Below, piece by piece: positions 62,712 through 64,000 of a stretch of 64,000 nucleotides of DNA. Location of the stretch: positions 10,544 through 74,543 of the forward strand of contig DJEP01000026.1 in the NCBI GenBank assembly GCA_002431915.1, written 5' to 3'. How positions within the stretch are numbered: position 1 is the first letter of the stretch; every line of letters begins with the position of its first letter. The position numbers and the translations under genes were made by a program. Under the pieces are notes generated by a model. That model saw only the letters and a program-made list of their open reading frames with translations, had not been told where the DNA came from and made no database searches. This stretch comes from Lachnospiraceae bacterium UBA5895 (GTDB lineage: Bacteria; Bacillota; Clostridia; Lachnospirales; Lachnospiraceae).

Positions 62712-63403
62712 GCGAACACCTCCCTGAAGTAAGCATCTACGGACTTGCCCTTCTCTTCTCTGATATTGTCAACGGATGTATATAACACCAGCTGACCGTA
62801 GCGCATGAAGATCACTTCATCCAATACCTGCTCCACATCCTCGATCAGGTGGGTGGAGATCAGCACCGTAGCTTCCGGATTGTAATTATTGATGATGGTG
62901 CGCAGGATGTAGTCTCTCGCCGCCGGATCTACGCCGGCGATGGGCTCGTCCAGAATATACAGGCTGGCATTCCGGCTCATAACTAAGATCAGCTGCACTT
63001 TCTCCTTCGTACCTTTGGATAAGGTCCGCATCTTCACGGACGGATCGATTCCCAGGCTCTTCAACATCTCTTCGGCACGTTCCCTGGAAAAGTCCGCATA
63101 AAAGTCCTGAAAATAATCCAGGATCTCCCGGATCGTCTGATTCATGGTCAGATACGTACGGTCCGGCAGATAAGCTACCTTGCTCTTCGTCTCCGGTCCC
63201 ACATAACTGCCGTCGATCAGGATGGTGCCTTCCGTCGGAGTTAACAACCCGTTTAACATTTTGATCAGTGTGGTCTTACCACTGCCGTTGGGACCTAACA
63301 GTCCGATGATCTTCCCCTTGGGAAGGCTTACGGTCAGATGGTTTACTGCGGCATTTTCGCCGTATTTCTTGGTCAGATCTGTGATTTCTACCAAATTACT
63401 CAT
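62705..63403 (-). CDS. ABC transporter ATP-binding protein (YtrB type)
   Basis: A 232-residue ATPase with Walker A GPNGSGKTT, signature LSKGTKEKVQ (a variant of LSGGQ common in this subgroup), Walker B LYILDEPIAGVDP and the switch His in STHLIED. It serves the permease encoded next and follows the regulator gene by about 24 bp. Confidence 0.92.
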   Translation of the reverse strand: MSNLVEITDLTKKYGENAAVNHLTVSLPKGKIIGLLGPNGSGKTTLIKMLNGLLTPTEGTILIDGSYVGPETKSKVAYLPDRTYLTMNQTIREILDYFQDFYADFSRERAEEMLKSLGIDPSVKMRTLSKGTKEKVQLILVMSRNASLYILDEPIAGVDPAARDYILRTIINNYNPEATVLISTHLIEDVEQVLDEVIFMRYGQLVLYTSVDNIREEKGKSVDAYFREVFAC

Positions 63404-63427
63404 TTCTGTTCCCGCCTCTCTTCATTC

Positions 63428-63787
63428 TCAGGACTGTACTTTGTCGAAGAGATCTCTGATCTCTTCCCGCTGATATCCCAGTTCCTGCATATTGTTGATA
63501 AAATTCCGTACGTGACCGGCTGCCAGCTGTTCTCTGGTGTTCCCGATCAGTTCGGTGTCCTCTGTCACGGTTCGTCCGCTGGTACGTTGTGTTACGATCA
63601 GACCGCTCCGCTCCAGTTCGGCAAATGCTTTCTGCATCGTATTGGGATTCACTGCCGCCACTGCCGCAAGATCCCTGACACTCGGCAGCTTCTCTCCCGG
63701 CTGATATTTCCCGGAGACGATCTCCCGCTGGATCCGCTCTACCAGCTGCGCATAAATGGGTCTGTCAGCATCTAATTCCCATGCCAT
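63428..63787 (-). CDS. GntR-family regulator, YtrA subfamily
   Basis: A 119-residue repressor. The winged helix-turn-helix (about 8-75) reads YAQLVERIQREIVSGKYQPG, KLPSVRDLA and NPNTMQKAFAELERSGLI. The short C-terminal part without a ligand domain marks the YtrA subfamily. The start at 63787 (MAWELDADRP) has AAGGA eight bases upstream; an ATG three codons earlier lies inside that site. It heads the ABC transporter operon and probably represses it through the palindrome at 63820-63839. Confidence 0.92.
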   Translation of the reverse strand: MAWELDADRPIYAQLVERIQREIVSGKYQPGEKLPSVRDLAAVAAVNPNTMQKAFAELERSGLIVTQRTSGRTVTEDTELIGNTREQLAAGHVRNFINNMQELGYQREEIRDLFDKVQS

Positions 63788-63819
63788 TCCTATCATCCTT
63801 TCTTGTATTGTTGTGTTGC

Positions 63820-63839
63820 TGTATTATTTATTTAATACA
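63820..63839. promoter_or_regulatory. YtrA-type operator
   Basis: TGTATTA-TTTATT-TAATACA is a perfect 7-bp inverted repeat. It touches the -10 of the regulator's promoter, as expected for self-repression by a GntR/YtrA protein. Confidence 0.7.
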
Positions 63840-63868
63840 ATGGTACGATGTTTTTTCGGATATGTCAA
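63840..63868 (-). promoter_or_regulatory. promoter of the GntR-ABC operon
   Basis: A perfect TTGACA (63863-63868), a 17-bp spacer and TACCAT (63840-63845). The operator palindrome follows directly. Confidence 0.7.
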
Positions 63869-63874
63869 GAGGTT

Positions 63875-64000
63875 TTTGCCGGAAAGTTAGACGCAAAGCC
63901 ACGAACGCCCGCGGCGAACGAAACATCCTTCCTCGATGTAACGTCTCCCGGTGGGAATTTTCTGACGAAAAGTGAGCAGCGGTTCTAATCCGTACGGGCA
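63875..64000 (+). other. possible structured leader, cut by window edge
   Basis: The plus strand contains GACGCAAAGCCAC at 63890-63902, which matches the most conserved core of c-di-GMP-I (GEMM) riboswitches. The usual upstream GGCAAAC is not clear, and the closing GGTTACC-type strand is not convincing before the window ends. No coding frame is supported here. It could be the start of a leader for a plus-strand gene outside the window, or a chance match. Confidence 0.25.

Noticed and set aside
1..64000. CRISPR arrays, tRNA or rRNA genes, prophage, complete insertion sequences
   Set aside because: No regularly spaced direct repeats, cloverleaf patterns, rRNA-like stretches, phage structural genes or transposases with paired ends were seen.

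Overview
The window reads as chromosomal core from a Gram-positive anaerobe of the Clostridia, most likely family Lachnospiraceae. The evidence is a SCIFF peptide with its radical-SAM maturase, a MurE carrying the DNPR motif of meso-diaminopimelate enzymes, a one-piece SecDF, MraZ/RsmH with two class B penicillin-binding proteins, a PASTA kinase with its PP2C phosphatase, and proteins resembling DUF5716/DUF5717. No tRNA, rRNA, CRISPR array, phage or complete insertion sequence was seen. Nearly every gene is on the minus strand, so operons read from high to low coordinates.

Layout. 1-5168: start of the division/cell-wall cluster (mraZ, rsmH, ftsL-like, two PBP genes) behind a promoter with four 10-bp-spaced MraZ boxes. 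5477-8772: lgt, ychF and a lipoprotein amidase. 8879-10144: a chemoreceptor with no extracellular domain. 10244-25116: a long housekeeping series read as murE, priA, def, fmt, zinc protease, rsmB, rlmN, PP2C phosphatase, PASTA kinase, rsgA, xpaC-like, telA-like. 25291-26255: a decayed plus-strand membrane-protein gene and a YitT-type gene. 26339-26643: two tandem copies of a putative C-rich small RNA. 26687-29487: recJ and a divergent Rpn-type nuclease. 29536-36933: a maltodextrin locus (starch-binding surface protein, ABC importer, GH13 enzyme, LacI-type regulator) with four operator-like sites. 37074-41608: secDF, scfB, scfA and a TIGR04086-type membrane protein.

41661-44992 holds a CNNM/CorC-type protein, a small membrane protein, a HAD hydrolase and a LysR regulator. 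45205-52187 is a purine block: purC, purF, purB, a second PurF-like protein without the glutaminase cysteine, and purA. 52403-54702 is a polar amino acid ABC importer. 54798-61740 is a four-gene block of poorly known proteins (a 1191-residue protein, an Hsp70/actin-like protein, a repeat-like protein and a coiled-coil membrane protein) behind one good promoter. 61818-63868 is a GntR/YtrA-type regulator with an ABC transporter and a palindromic operator.

The points most worth following are the tandem small RNAs, the four-gene block at 54798-61740, the cysteine-less PurF paralogue, the starch-binding-only surface protein, and a family of palindromic intergenic elements ending in an AACTATTC motif. 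All family names rest on motif recognition by eye; no database search was run.
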